In this document: positions 55,682 to 63,193 of the stretch, piece after piece
Layout of the letters: the number at the start of each line of letters is the position of its first letter
How positions within the stretch are numbered: the first letter of the stretch is position 1
Assembly: GCA_030744875.1 (NCBI GenBank)
Contig: JASLPR010000030.1
Location: 1 to 63,193, forward strand
Direction: 5' to 3'
Source of the DNA: Chloroflexota bacterium
Lineage (GTDB): Bacteria; Chloroflexota; UBA11872; VXNJ01
DNA length: 63,193 nt
Notes under the pieces: model-generated
What the model saw: only the letters and a program-made list of their open reading frames with translations
Databases searched by the model: none
Told to the model about the DNA's origin: nothing
Translations under genes and position numbers: made by a program

Positions 55682-56356
55682 GTGGAGGCCTACGTGGTGC
55701 CGTTGCCCGACGGCGCGGCCACGTTCTTCGACCCGGACTTGGCTCGGCTCGATCCCGCCGCCGCGCCGCTGCGCCTGGATGTGCACAGCCCCTACGCGCT
55801 GAGCGACGGCGAACTGACTTATTTGCAGACCGAGTTCGAGGCGGCGATGGTTGAGTACGCCGAGCGCACGGCTGCCCGCGACCGGCCCTGGCGCCGGGCG
55901 GCGGCCATCGGGCTATTGGACCTGGTGGTGTTGGTAGGGCTGCTCCTCTTTGCATCGACCAACGCTGACCGTGCCTTTTTGATTTTCGCCTGGGCGTTCC
56001 TGCTTGCTTTGCTGCCGGGGCCCTTGATCGCGGTCCGGTTCATAGCGCGCCGGCGGCGGCAGGCGCGGGCCGGACGGCTGCAGAGGGCCGGCTTCGCCGG
56101 GGCGATCAGCGGCCAGGGCGGTTCCGGAACGGCGTTTGTGAAGGGTGTCTGGGACGGACTTGAGCGTGCCGGCGGCGACCGCGATCTGCTGACCCTGGAG
56201 CGCATCTGCCGGGTGAACAACTGGCCGGCCGGAGTGCGTTTCTACCGCTCCCGCCGCAGCGGTCGGGACCGGCCCGGTCACCGGGGCTGGCTGGGCTGGT
56301 TGGTCGGCGGCGGGCGCCCGCACTACGTCCCGGCGGTAGTGAGCCGCGCCCGATGA
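55682..56356 (+). CDS. Unrecognised two-helix membrane protein, first gene of a conserved-looking operon
   Basis: This is about 224 residues from GTG 55682; the frame is open back to 55502, but no good start is seen there. The protein has a soluble N-terminal part with a proposed strand pair (VEAYVVPLPDGAATFFDPDL, YALSDGELTYLQTEFEAAM), a hairpin of two transmembrane helices (AAAIGLLDLVVLVGLLLFAS, AFLIFAWAFLLALLPGPLIA), and a basic C-terminal tail (RSRRSGRDRPGHRG). No family was recognised. Its TGA overlaps the next start (ATGA). It is divergent from mnmG and heads a run of six co-directional genes. Confidence 0.7.
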   Translation: MEAYVVPLPDGAATFFDPDLARLDPAAAPLRLDVHSPYALSDGELTYLQTEFEAAMVEYAERTAARDRPWRRAAAIGLLDLVVLVGLLLFASTNADRAFLIFAWAFLLALLPGPLIAVRFIARRRRQARAGRLQRAGFAGAISGQGGSGTAFVKGVWDGLERAGGDRDLLTLERICRVNNWPAGVRFYRSRRSGRDRPGHRGWLGWLVGGGRPHYVPAVVSRAR

Positions 56357-57117
56357 GAACCGCCACCTGCCTGGGGATTCCGGTGGTCGACGGCACGGTC
56401 GTGACGGCCACCTACGCCTCGCGGCGGCTGCTGGGCAACACGGCCTTCGCCGGAGCGGCGGTGACGGTGCAGGCGGCGATCGCCGCCGACGGCCGGGTCA
56501 CCGAGAGGGATCTGGAACATGCCTGCCGCCTGCAGGCCCGCCGCTTCCTCTTGCAGAGCGACGGGGTCACGGCCGGCTGGTCGCGGCGCGGCGGCGGGCT
56601 GTGGCTGGCTTTGCCGGGCATGGTGCTGGGCGTGGCGCTGATCGTCGCCTCGCTCGGTTTCTGGCTGCCGGCGGTGGCCGGGGTCTGGCTGCTGGCGTTG
56701 CGCCCGTGGCTGCTGATGCGGTTGCGTCGCCGGCGTCCCGCCGCGGTTGCCGAATCGCCGTCAATCGCAGTGCGGCGGGTCGCCCACCTGGGCATCGGTG
56801 CGCTGCGCGAGGTCATCGCCCGCAATCTCGAAGAGAACCTGGCTTACGCCGAGGCCTACGAGGTCAGCCGCCGGCTGGGAATCAGGGAGGCCGCCGACCT
56901 CTACACGAGCCTGCTGCTCGACCCGCGCCCGGCTGCACTAGCCCCGGAAGACGGCCTGTGGCTGCCCGACGCCACGACCGTGCGTGAGGTGCTGTCCGAG
57001 GCGCCGTTGGCCGGCGATGAAGGCCTGAAACCGGTGGAGCCCGAGATGGAGGCCATCGACGCCGAGATCCTCGACGCCGATTTTGAAGCCTCCGACGAGA
57101 CCGGGCCGGTGGCTTGA
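56353..57117 (+). CDS. Unrecognised membrane protein with acidic tail
   Basis: This 254-residue protein has an N-terminal soluble part (ATYASRRLLGNTAFAGAAVT), one or two helices near residues 80-115 (LWLALPGMVLGVALIVASLG, FWLPAVAGVWLLALRPWLLM), a basic segment, a helical region (VRRVAHLGIGALREVIARNL, EENLAYAEAYEVSRRLGIRE) and an acidic end (EMEAIDAEILDADFEASDE). The last motif resembles the acidic N-terminus of the SPFH-like protein two genes downstream. No family was recognised. It overlaps both neighbours by 4 bases or fewer. Confidence 0.7.
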   Translation: MRTATCLGIPVVDGTVVTATYASRRLLGNTAFAGAAVTVQAAIAADGRVTERDLEHACRLQARRFLLQSDGVTAGWSRRGGGLWLALPGMVLGVALIVASLGFWLPAVAGVWLLALRPWLLMRLRRRRPAAVAESPSIAVRRVAHLGIGALREVIARNLEENLAYAEAYEVSRRLGIREAADLYTSLLLDPRPAALAPEDGLWLPDATTVREVLSEAPLAGDEGLKPVEPEMEAIDAEILDADFEASDETGPVA

Positions 57118-58187
57118 TGCATGCCGTGGCCGACCAACCGCTGACGCTGCGCATTCCGCTGCACGACGACGCCTACGCGGTGCTGGCCGACGAGCGGCGC
57201 TGGCAGGAGGAGTTCGCCACCGTGCGCCTGCCCTACGAGCGGCGGGTGCTGGCCGAAAGCCAACTCGGCCCTCAGGCCTGGGTGCGGCTGACCATATACA
57301 CCATCGGCGAGGGCCGGGCCGGTGGGGTGGTGTGGATCGACCTGGCCTCGTCGCGGCCGAGCAGCGCCGAAATCATCACCGGCCGGGCGCTGCTGCGCGC
57401 CTTCGCCGCCGACTCGTCCGAGCGTCGCCGGCTGCTGTCGCGGCTGCTCCTGCACTTCGTGACCCTCGAATACACCGTAGACGCCGAGCGTCCAACCTGG
57501 CGGGTGCCGGCTTCCGGCGGCGGGATCGGCAGCGTGCTGGTGGGCGGGGCGATGAATGCCAACCCGGCCATCTGGAATGCCCTGCGCGCCGACCTGGAAC
57601 AGGCCCGGCCCTCGATGGTGGTGGGGCTGCGCGACGCCGGCGGGGTACCCGCCGACGGTCGCTCTGACGGGCTGGTTACGCTGCCGGTGACACTGGGTGA
57701 TCTGCAATCGGTCCACCTGCTCGGGTCGCTCGACGCCCGCTGGCGCGACCGCTTCGGCCGCCACGACCCGCGCCGTGGCTATCGATGGTTTGCCGAGCGC
57801 TTCGCGCAATTGCCCGAATTACCGGCCAGTTGCTTCCTGTCGAGCTTCCTGCGCTTCGGCGACAACCGCACCCGGCACCGCTTGGTCCCGGATCGCCTCG
57901 AAGAGACCGAGCTGCCCGTCTACTACCCGAAGTCGCCGGCGGAGCTGGCCGGGCTGGCCGCCGCCGGGCTGATCCCGGTCTTCCCCGGGGTGTTCTGGGA
58001 CGTGTCGCGCTCCGACGGCGGCGATCCGCTGACGACCGCCGGCCATGCCCACCGCCACCTGGGGGCCTTCGGGCTGACCGCCCTAGCGACCGCCGACAGC
58101 CCGACCCGCCGCGCCAATTTCCTCCTCGCGGCGGCCGCCGCCGCGATCGTCGCCGCCGCCGGCGAGGCCGGGCCGAACGATGGCTGA
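57117..58187 (+). CDS. Unrecognised protein of the same operon
   Basis: This is a 356-residue protein from ATG 57117 (its first A is the last base of the previous TGA). It appears soluble, with a beta-rich N-terminal half (DQPLTLRIPLHDDAYAVLAD, AWVRLTIYTIGEGRAGGVVW), a middle part (PSMVVGLRDAGGVPADGRSD) and a helical, alanine-rich C-terminus (LLAAAAAAIVAAAGEAGPND). No catalytic motif could be identified. The sequence pattern and G/C-rich third positions show real coding. It overlaps the next gene by eight bases. Confidence 0.7.
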   Translation: MHAVADQPLTLRIPLHDDAYAVLADERRWQEEFATVRLPYERRVLAESQLGPQAWVRLTIYTIGEGRAGGVVWIDLASSRPSSAEIITGRALLRAFAADSSERRRLLSRLLLHFVTLEYTVDAERPTWRVPASGGGIGSVLVGGAMNANPAIWNALRADLEQARPSMVVGLRDAGGVPADGRSDGLVTLPVTLGDLQSVHLLGSLDARWRDRFGRHDPRRGYRWFAERFAQLPELPASCFLSSFLRFGDNRTRHRLVPDRLEETELPVYYPKSPAELAGLAAAGLIPVFPGVFWDVSRSDGGDPLTTAGHAHRHLGAFGLTALATADSPTRRANFLLAAAAAAIVAAAGEAGPNDG

Positions 58188-59808
58188 GCGCCCGCCCGAA
58201 GAAAACCGCGAAGACCCTTTTGACCTTGAGATTGAGCCGATTGATGCCGAGGTCGTTGACCTGGACGACGCGCCGATCGCCGCCGAACCGGACGACCCGG
58301 CGCAGTTCGCTCCCGGCGGCGAGCCCGAAGCCGCCCCGCCGCCCCCCCCTCTGCCGCGGGTCCAGTACGCCGAGATACCCGATCCGTTCGGCGAGGGCAT
58401 CCTGGTGGCCCACGACCGCCAGGCGCTGGTGGCGGCCATCGCCGCCGGCGACCCCCGACGTGGCATCCAGGCCGCCGACGACCTAGTCTGGTCGCCCGAA
58501 TCGCGGGTGCGTGACATTGAGGAAGCCGCCGTGGCGCAGCTGCGCGGGCGACGCGTGCGGCGCGGCGCGCGGTGCATCTTCTGGCGAGTGGTGGCGGTGG
58601 CGCTGCCGCTGCTGGTGGCGGCGCTGCTGGGCGACCTGGGCCTGCTGCTGCGGCTGATTCCGGTGGTCGGGCCGCCGGTCGGGGAATTCGTCGGATCGGC
58701 GGGGGCGTCACTGGGCGGGCTGCCGCTGGGCTTCGCCATCGCGATCCTACCGTCAATCTGGCTGTGGCGGCGCAAGAGTTCCGACCCGGACGATTACTGG
58801 CCGAAACTGCCCCGGCGGCTGCCCCGGAACTTTGAGTTCGTGCCGATCGAGCGCGACCTGGCCGGGTTCACCGCCGATGTCGAGTCCACGATCCAGGAAT
58901 CCCGGGAACTCGCTCGCGGCCGGCAGTCGGTGGCCGGTGCCGACGCGGTGCGCCTGGAGGAAGTGGTGCATCGCGCCTACCGCCAGGCCCGCCGCGCCGG
59001 TATCGACGTGGCGGCGGCGGTCTACCTGGACCTGCGCCGTCGGCTGCACGCGGCGGCGCGCCCGCCACCAAAACGACTTGGCTTCCTGACCGGCCGGCGC
59101 AACGCCGCCGAACTGGCCGATCTGCTGGCGCCCTACCGGCCAACCAACGCGCGGGCGTCGTCCGGGCTGGTCGGCGGCGCCTTCCGGGTGCTGGCCGGGC
59201 TCGTGGCGGCGTTGGCGATTTTCTTCCTGGCCGGCCTGTTTCGGATCGGCCCGACCGACTTCGAGGTCATTCGGCCGAACACCGCCTGGGCCTTCCCCGG
59301 CTCGCTGGACCACCTGGACGCCGGCGGGCTCTCTTGGATGGCTGTCGATGGGGTGGATGAGGCCAGCGCCATCCCGGTCTACGGCCCCGGTTGGTTCTGG
59401 GCCTGGCCGGTGCCGCTGACTCGTCGCGAACACGTGCCGACCACCGACCACATAGTATCGGTGCAGGCGCTGCTGGGCGCGCGCGACGAGTCCGGTTTTG
59501 ACACTCTCGAAATCGACTTTAGCTACCAGATCGAAGACGTGCGCGTCTGGGTGAGCCGCGGGTCGAACGCCCGCGCCGAAGACGTCGTGGCCGACACGAT
59601 CGCGCAGAACCTGGCGGACTTCATTGAGGTGCAACGGCGCGATATCCAGTCGCGGCGGAGCGGCGTGGCGACCGAGATTCTCAAGGACAACATGACCGAC
59701 ATCCTCGAACGCTACGCCGGCGGGATCAACAGCGACGCCGAGATTCGTGCGCTCGGCATCCGCATCGAGACGGTTACCGATTTCGGTTTTGCCGTCTTCC
59801 GCCCCTGA
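58180..59808 (+). CDS. SPFH/band-7-like membrane protein (HflK-like C-terminal part)
   Basis: This 542-residue protein has an acidic disordered N-terminus (LEIEPIDAEVVDLDDAPIAA), two hydrophobic hairpins near residues 130-200 (FWRVVAVALPLLVAALLGDL), a helical middle part, a third helix near 335-352 (FRVLAGLVAALAIFFLAGLF), and then a region that looks like an SPFH domain: FRIGPTDFEVIRPNTAWAFP, GPGWFWAWPVPLTRREHV, TLEIDFSYQIEDVRVWVSR and NLADFIEVQRRDIQSRRSG. SPFH proteins form membrane cages or scaffolds, often around the FtsH protease. Assignment rests on pattern only. It is the last of four coupled genes and is 6 bases from rodZ. Confidence 0.65.
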   Translation: MAERPPEENREDPFDLEIEPIDAEVVDLDDAPIAAEPDDPAQFAPGGEPEAAPPPPPLPRVQYAEIPDPFGEGILVAHDRQALVAAIAAGDPRRGIQAADDLVWSPESRVRDIEEAAVAQLRGRRVRRGARCIFWRVVAVALPLLVAALLGDLGLLLRLIPVVGPPVGEFVGSAGASLGGLPLGFAIAILPSIWLWRRKSSDPDDYWPKLPRRLPRNFEFVPIERDLAGFTADVESTIQESRELARGRQSVAGADAVRLEEVVHRAYRQARRAGIDVAAAVYLDLRRRLHAAARPPPKRLGFLTGRRNAAELADLLAPYRPTNARASSGLVGGAFRVLAGLVAALAIFFLAGLFRIGPTDFEVIRPNTAWAFPGSLDHLDAGGLSWMAVDGVDEASAIPVYGPGWFWAWPVPLTRREHVPTTDHIVSVQALLGARDESGFDTLEIDFSYQIEDVRVWVSRGSNARAEDVVADTIAQNLADFIEVQRRDIQSRRSGVATEILKDNMTDILERYAGGINSDAEIRALGIRIETVTDFGFAVFRP

Positions 59809-59814
59809 CCCGCC

Positions 59815-60582
59815 GTGGCTGAAGGCGAGCACCCGCGCACCGTCGGGGCGATCCTGCGCGGCTGGCGGGGGCAGCGCAACGTTTCGCTCAAGGAAATCGC
59901 CGGTCGCACGCGGATTCGCATGGACATCCTGCAGGCGCTGGAGAACGACAGTTTCGAGGCGCTGCCGGCGGCGGTCTACGTAACCGGCTACATCCGCGGC
60001 TGCGCCCGCGCGCTGGACCAGGACCCGGCCCCGGCGCTGGAGGCCTATGCTGCCCAGACGCGCATCCCCGGGGTGGAGTACATGCCCGATACCAACACGC
60101 CGATCGGCTACGACCGCCGGCCGTCGTTGCGCTCGGTGGGGTTGTTGGTGGCCACGCTGGTGGCGATAGTGGTGCTGATCAACCTCTTCGTGCGCAACTA
60201 CGAACCGGTGGAGGCCGGGCTGGCCGCGCCGCCGACGCCGGAGACGACCGCGACCCCGGCGCCGGATCCGACCGCGACGCTGTCGCTGATCCCGCCCTTC
60301 CAGACCCGCGAGTCAGAACCGATTGGGGATGTGGACGACCTGCGCTTTAGGCTCGTCGCCGAGATGAATGTGAGCGTGCAGGTCTTTATCGACGGCGAGC
60401 CCGTCTTCACCGGGTTCATGAACCCCGGCGAAAGCCGCGAGTGGTCCGCCGACGATTCGGCGCGGCTGGTGGTCAACGACGCCGGCGGCCTGCGGGTGGA
60501 GATCGACGGCACGTCGGTGGGGCCGCTGGGCAGGGTCGGCGAACGGGTCGAGCGCGAGTGGAGCAAGTCCGATCGCCCCTAG
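59815..60582 (+). CDS. RodZ-like cytoskeletal/cell-shape protein (HTH plus TM plus DUF4115)
   Basis: This 255-residue protein has an N-terminal RodZ-type helix-turn-helix (about residues 8-70, VGAILRGWRGQRNVSLKEIA, then RTRIRMDILQALENDSFEAL and YVTGYIRGCARALDQD), one transmembrane helix (SVGLLVATLVAIVVLINLFV), a proline/threonine-rich linker, and a C-terminal DUF4115 beta domain (FRLVAEMNVSVQVFIDGEPV). RodZ links MreB to cell-wall synthesis; similar proteins occur in species without MreB. GTG 59815 is used. It stands between the SPFH gene and rimO, a rodZ-rimO arrangement also seen in other phyla. Confidence 0.9.
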   Translation: MAEGEHPRTVGAILRGWRGQRNVSLKEIAGRTRIRMDILQALENDSFEALPAAVYVTGYIRGCARALDQDPAPALEAYAAQTRIPGVEYMPDTNTPIGYDRRPSLRSVGLLVATLVAIVVLINLFVRNYEPVEAGLAAPPTPETTATPAPDPTATLSLIPPFQTRESEPIGDVDDLRFRLVAEMNVSVQVFIDGEPVFTGFMNPGESREWSADDSARLVVNDAGGLRVEIDGTSVGPLGRVGERVEREWSKSDRP

Positions 60583-60610
60583 CCAGGCGCCGGCGGCCGG
60601 CACGTTCTAC

Positions 60611-61990
60611 TTGGTCAACTACGGCTGCCCGAAGAACCTGGTCGACGGCGAGGGCATGGCGGCGCGACTGCTGGACGCGGGGTTGGCGCCGGCCGGGCCC
60701 GACGACGCCGACTACCTGATCGTCAACACCTGCGGGTTCATCGGGCCGGCTGAAGAGGAGTCCACCGACGCGCTGGCCGAAGTGGCCGGGACGAAACGGG
60801 AGGGCCAGCGCCTGATCGCTGCCGGCTGCCTGTCCGAGCGGCGCGGGACCGCGCTGGCCGGCGCGGTGCCGGGTATCGACGGCGTGCTGGGAACGCGGCG
60901 CTGGGCGGAGATCGGCGACCTGATCGATTCGTTCGCCACCATCCCCCGCCCGGCCCGGCTGGGCGTCGCGCCGGCGCTGGCCGACCCGGCTCCCCGCCTG
61001 ATCGGCGGCCCCAGCGCCTACGTGAAGATCGCCGACGGCTGCAACAAGAATTGCAGCTTCTGTACGATCCCCTCCTTCAAGGGACGGCAGATTTCGCGAC
61101 CGGTGGGCGACCTGCTGGATGAACTGGAAGCCCTGGCTGCCGGTGGGGTCCGCGAGGCGGTGCTGGTGGCCCAGGAACTGGGCTCCTACGGGCTGGACCT
61201 GCCCGGAGCGGGGGCCGGGCTTGTCGACCTGCTGGGTTCGATTCAGGACTCGCCGGGGCCGGACTGGATCAGGCTCATGTACCTCTACCCTTCGATGCTG
61301 ACCGATGAGTTGCTGGACGCCATCGCCGGGCTGCCGCGCCTCTGCAACTACATCGACGTGCCGGTGCAGCACTCGTCGGCGGGGGTGCTGCGGGCGATGC
61401 GCCGGCCGGCCGGCGCCGCCGGGATCGCCGGGCGCATCCGCGATGCCCGCCGGCGCCATCCCGACTTCGCCTTTCGGACCACGATCATCGTTGGCTTTCC
61501 CGGCGAGACCGAAGCCGACTTCGCCGATCTGTGCCGGTTTGTGGAGGAGGCGGCCTTTGACCACCTGGGCGCTTTCACCTACTCGCCCGAGGACGGCACC
61601 CCGGCCGTGACGCTGCCCGACCAGATCGACCCGGCTCTGCAGGACGAGCGCTACGCCCAGTTGATGGAGATCCAGCAGCGAATCGCGCGGCGTCGGCGCG
61701 AGGTCCGCGTCGATACCGAGATCGATGTGCTGGTCGAGGAGACCTTACCCGGACCGACGCTGGACGGCTACCAGGCGGCCGGGCGCAGCCGCGGCGAGGC
61801 CCCCGAAATCGATGGCCGGGTGCTGCTGGACCTGCCGCTGGCGGCGGGCCAGATTGTGCGCGCGCGGGTGACGGCGGCGCAGCCCTACGACCTCTTCGCG
61901 GCGGTGACCGGCTCGCCCGACGGGCCGCTGGCGCTGGCGGCCGCGGCAAAACCGGAGGAGCCAGCAAAGCCAGCGGAGCCGGACCTCTAG
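60611..61990 (+). CDS. rimO: Ribosomal protein S12 methylthiotransferase RimO
   Basis: This is a radical-SAM enzyme of about 459 residues that methylthiolates Asp of ribosomal protein S12. It has the UPF0004 domain (VNYGCPKNLVDGEGMA, YLIVNTCGFIGPAEEESTDA, LIAAGCLSERRG), the radical-SAM cluster motif CNKNCSFCTIPSFKGRQISR, VPVQHSSAGVLRAMRRP, TTIIVGFPGETEADF and a C-terminal TRAM domain. The start is unclear: TTG 60611 is too close to the conserved NYGCPKN, and no ATG/GTG precedes it in frame, so a few residues may be lost or begin at a rare codon. It is convergent with an SDR gene, sharing CTAG. Confidence 0.94.
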   Translation: MVNYGCPKNLVDGEGMAARLLDAGLAPAGPDDADYLIVNTCGFIGPAEEESTDALAEVAGTKREGQRLIAAGCLSERRGTALAGAVPGIDGVLGTRRWAEIGDLIDSFATIPRPARLGVAPALADPAPRLIGGPSAYVKIADGCNKNCSFCTIPSFKGRQISRPVGDLLDELEALAAGGVREAVLVAQELGSYGLDLPGAGAGLVDLLGSIQDSPGPDWIRLMYLYPSMLTDELLDAIAGLPRLCNYIDVPVQHSSAGVLRAMRRPAGAAGIAGRIRDARRRHPDFAFRTTIIVGFPGETEADFADLCRFVEEAAFDHLGAFTYSPEDGTPAVTLPDQIDPALQDERYAQLMEIQQRIARRRREVRVDTEIDVLVEETLPGPTLDGYQAAGRSRGEAPEIDGRVLLDLPLAAGQIVRARVTAAQPYDLFAAVTGSPDGPLALAAAAKPEEPAKPAEPDL

Positions 61991-62835
61991 GGGTACTCGC
62001 GCAGCGGCGGGGTGTTGGGCGGGCCGGCGGGCTCGTCTTTGCGCATTACCGCCTGGATTTTATGGGTCACCGAGTCAACCAGTTGTACCGACATCCCGCC
62101 GTCGACCGGCAGGGCGACGCCGGTGACGAAGGCGGCGTCGTCGGAGACCAGGTAGCGGACCGCGGCGGCGATGTCGTGGGGACGGCCGACCCGGCGCAAC
62201 GGGTAGATGGCCTCATTTAGCTTGGCCTGCTCGTCGGTGCCAAAGGCGGCCGCCTCGCGGCGATTGGAAACGATGAAGCCGGGGCAGATGGCGTTGACGC
62301 GGATGTTCTCCGATCCCAGGTCGAGGGCCGACTGGCGGGTCAGGCCGAGGACGGCGTGCTTGCAGGTGTCGTAGACGACGTGCCGCTCGGCGGCCAGGAA
62401 GCCGTGCACCGAGGATATGTTGACGATGGCCCCGCCGCCGACCCGGCGCATTTCGGGCACGGCCAGCTTCATACCCAGCGCCACCGCGCGGACGTTCACC
62501 GCCAGGCCTTCGTCCCAGCGCTCTACCGTTTCCTCGGCCACCGTGCCAGTGCGCCCGACGATCGCCGCGTTGTTGACCAGGATGTCCAGCCGGCCGAACT
62601 CGGCGACGGTAGTGGTGACCATCCGCTCGATCTGCGCCGGCTCGGCGAGATCGGTTTCCAGGAACAGCGCGCGGTGGCCGTCGGCGCGGACGGCGGCGGC
62701 CAGCGCCTGGCCCATCTCACTCTCGATATCAGCCACTGTGACCGCCGCGCCGGCGAGCGCCAGCTCCCAGGCGACCGCGTGGCCGATCCCCTGCGCCGCG
62801 CCGGTGACGATCGCGACCTTACCGTCCAGACCCAT
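61987..62835 (-). CDS. Short-chain dehydrogenase/reductase
   Basis: This is a 282-residue classical SDR with TGAAQGIGHAVAWELALAGA, VADIESEMG (Asp, so NAD+-preferring), VNNAAIVGR, the Ser in VNISSVHGFL and the YDTCK active-site motif. The end is VALPVDGGMSVQLVDSV followed by an extra ~25 residues. ATG 62835 follows AGGGGGCACG. Substrate unknown. It is divergent from the next SDR (62973), and its stop overlaps rimO in CTAG. Confidence 0.92.
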   Translation of the reverse strand: MGLDGKVAIVTGAAQGIGHAVAWELALAGAAVTVADIESEMGQALAAAVRADGHRALFLETDLAEPAQIERMVTTTVAEFGRLDILVNNAAIVGRTGTVAEETVERWDEGLAVNVRAVALGMKLAVPEMRRVGGGAIVNISSVHGFLAAERHVVYDTCKHAVLGLTRQSALDLGSENIRVNAICPGFIVSNRREAAAFGTDEQAKLNEAIYPLRRVGRPHDIAAAVRYLVSDDAAFVTGVALPVDGGMSVQLVDSVTHKIQAVMRKDEPAGPPNTPPLREYP

Positions 62836-62972
62836 CGTGCCCCCTGTGTCTTGCGAGTTTCGTTGACTGTACCCGACCGCGCTGGCCGGGCATGCAGGAT
62901 ATGACGTGGAGGCAGGCGGCGCTAGAATCGGGCTCGCTTTGACGGCAACCACACAACAGGACGGGACGACTT

Positions 62973-63193
62973 ATGGGAGTACTGGATGGCCAGGTGGCGG
63001 CGATCACCGGCGCGGGTACCGGGATTGGCGTCGGGATCGCGCGGCGCTTCGCCGCCGAGGGCGCGACGGTGGTGATAAGCGCCTACAACAGCTTCGAAGG
63101 CTGTGAGGCGCTGGCGGCCGAGATCAATGCCGACGGTGGGTCCGCCCTGGCGCTGAAGCTGGACTTTCGCCAGGCGGCCAGCGCCCGGGCGAT
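62973..63193 (+). CDS. Short-chain dehydrogenase/reductase, 5' part only
   Basis: This is the start of a further SDR that runs off the right edge. The first 73 codons encode GVLDGQVAAITGAGTGIGVG and ARRFAAEGATVVISAYN, a classical TGxxxGxG cofactor motif. It begins at ATG 62973. It is divergent from the SDR at 61987 and about 140 bases away, so the two may share a control region. The rest of the protein, and thus the substrate type, cannot be judged. Confidence 0.85.
   Translation, partial: MGVLDGQVAAITGAGTGIGVGIARRFAAEGATVVISAYNSFEGCEALAAEINADGGSALALKLDFRQAASARA

Overview
The window is dense, high-GC bacterial chromosome, roughly two-thirds G+C by eye, with short intergenic gaps. No rRNA, tRNA, CRISPR array, insertion sequence or phage gene was recognised. 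Several traits point to Chloroflexota, possibly a Dehalococcoidia/SAR202-like lineage: a Tat-type lipoprotein peptide-binding protein with a long valine/glutamate/proline repeat after the lipobox, a caa3-type oxidase with subunit II fused to cytochrome c, several SDR genes, an enolase-superfamily gene, and sugar-acid and glycan genes. This placement is inference; no marker gene settles it.

Layout. 0-4 kb: cytochrome oxidase genes ctaC-ctaD-ctaE(partial) with the assembly gene ctaG. 4-10 kb: a peptide ABC transporter reduced to its binding protein plus a stump of the first permease, a frameshifted GH172 (DUF2961) gene, tagaturonate epimerase, and a frameshifted anchored surface protein. 10-14 kb: a DtxR-type metalloregulator and feoAB, which share an inverted repeat (TTTCC-N5-GGAAA) in their upstream regions, and a ModE-like regulator. 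14-20 kb: a CPA1 antiporter, a large GT-C-like membrane protein and an MFS transporter flanked by gene stumps. 20-27 kb: a sugar isomerase, a site-2 protease, GH4, GH127 and a doubly broken enolase-superfamily gene, then a 0.7 kb gene-free stretch. 27-34 kb: NUDIX hydrolase, a glycogen phosphorylase stump, split transketolase, two SDRs and an interrupted membrane-anchored SGNH hydrolase. 34-43 kb: glcD, a 5'-truncated antiporter-CNB gene, an ArsB/NhaD permease with a ghost of a second copy, and a pupylation locus (CBS protein, pafA, pup, dop, metallophosphoesterase). 43-55 kb: housekeeping genes (PPi-type phosphofructokinase, accDA, comF, an aberrant Clp ATPase, moaC, gyrA, a HAD phosphatase, mnmG). 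55-63 kb: a tightly coupled operon of four unrecognised or poorly recognised genes, mostly membrane proteins and one SPFH-like, running into rodZ-like and rimO genes, then two SDR genes, one partial.

Two themes stand out. First, there is a complete Pup ligase/Pup/Dop set with no proteasome gene in view, and a nearby Clp ATPase that lacks the N-domain and has lost key ATPase residues in its second AAA+ module. Second, broken genes are unusually frequent: in-frame TAA stops, homopolymer frameshifts, 5' and 3' truncations and duplicated gene ends, mostly in catabolic and transport genes, while housekeeping operons are intact. TAG is the dominant stop codon (about 31 of 50 genes), which is unusual at this G+C content.
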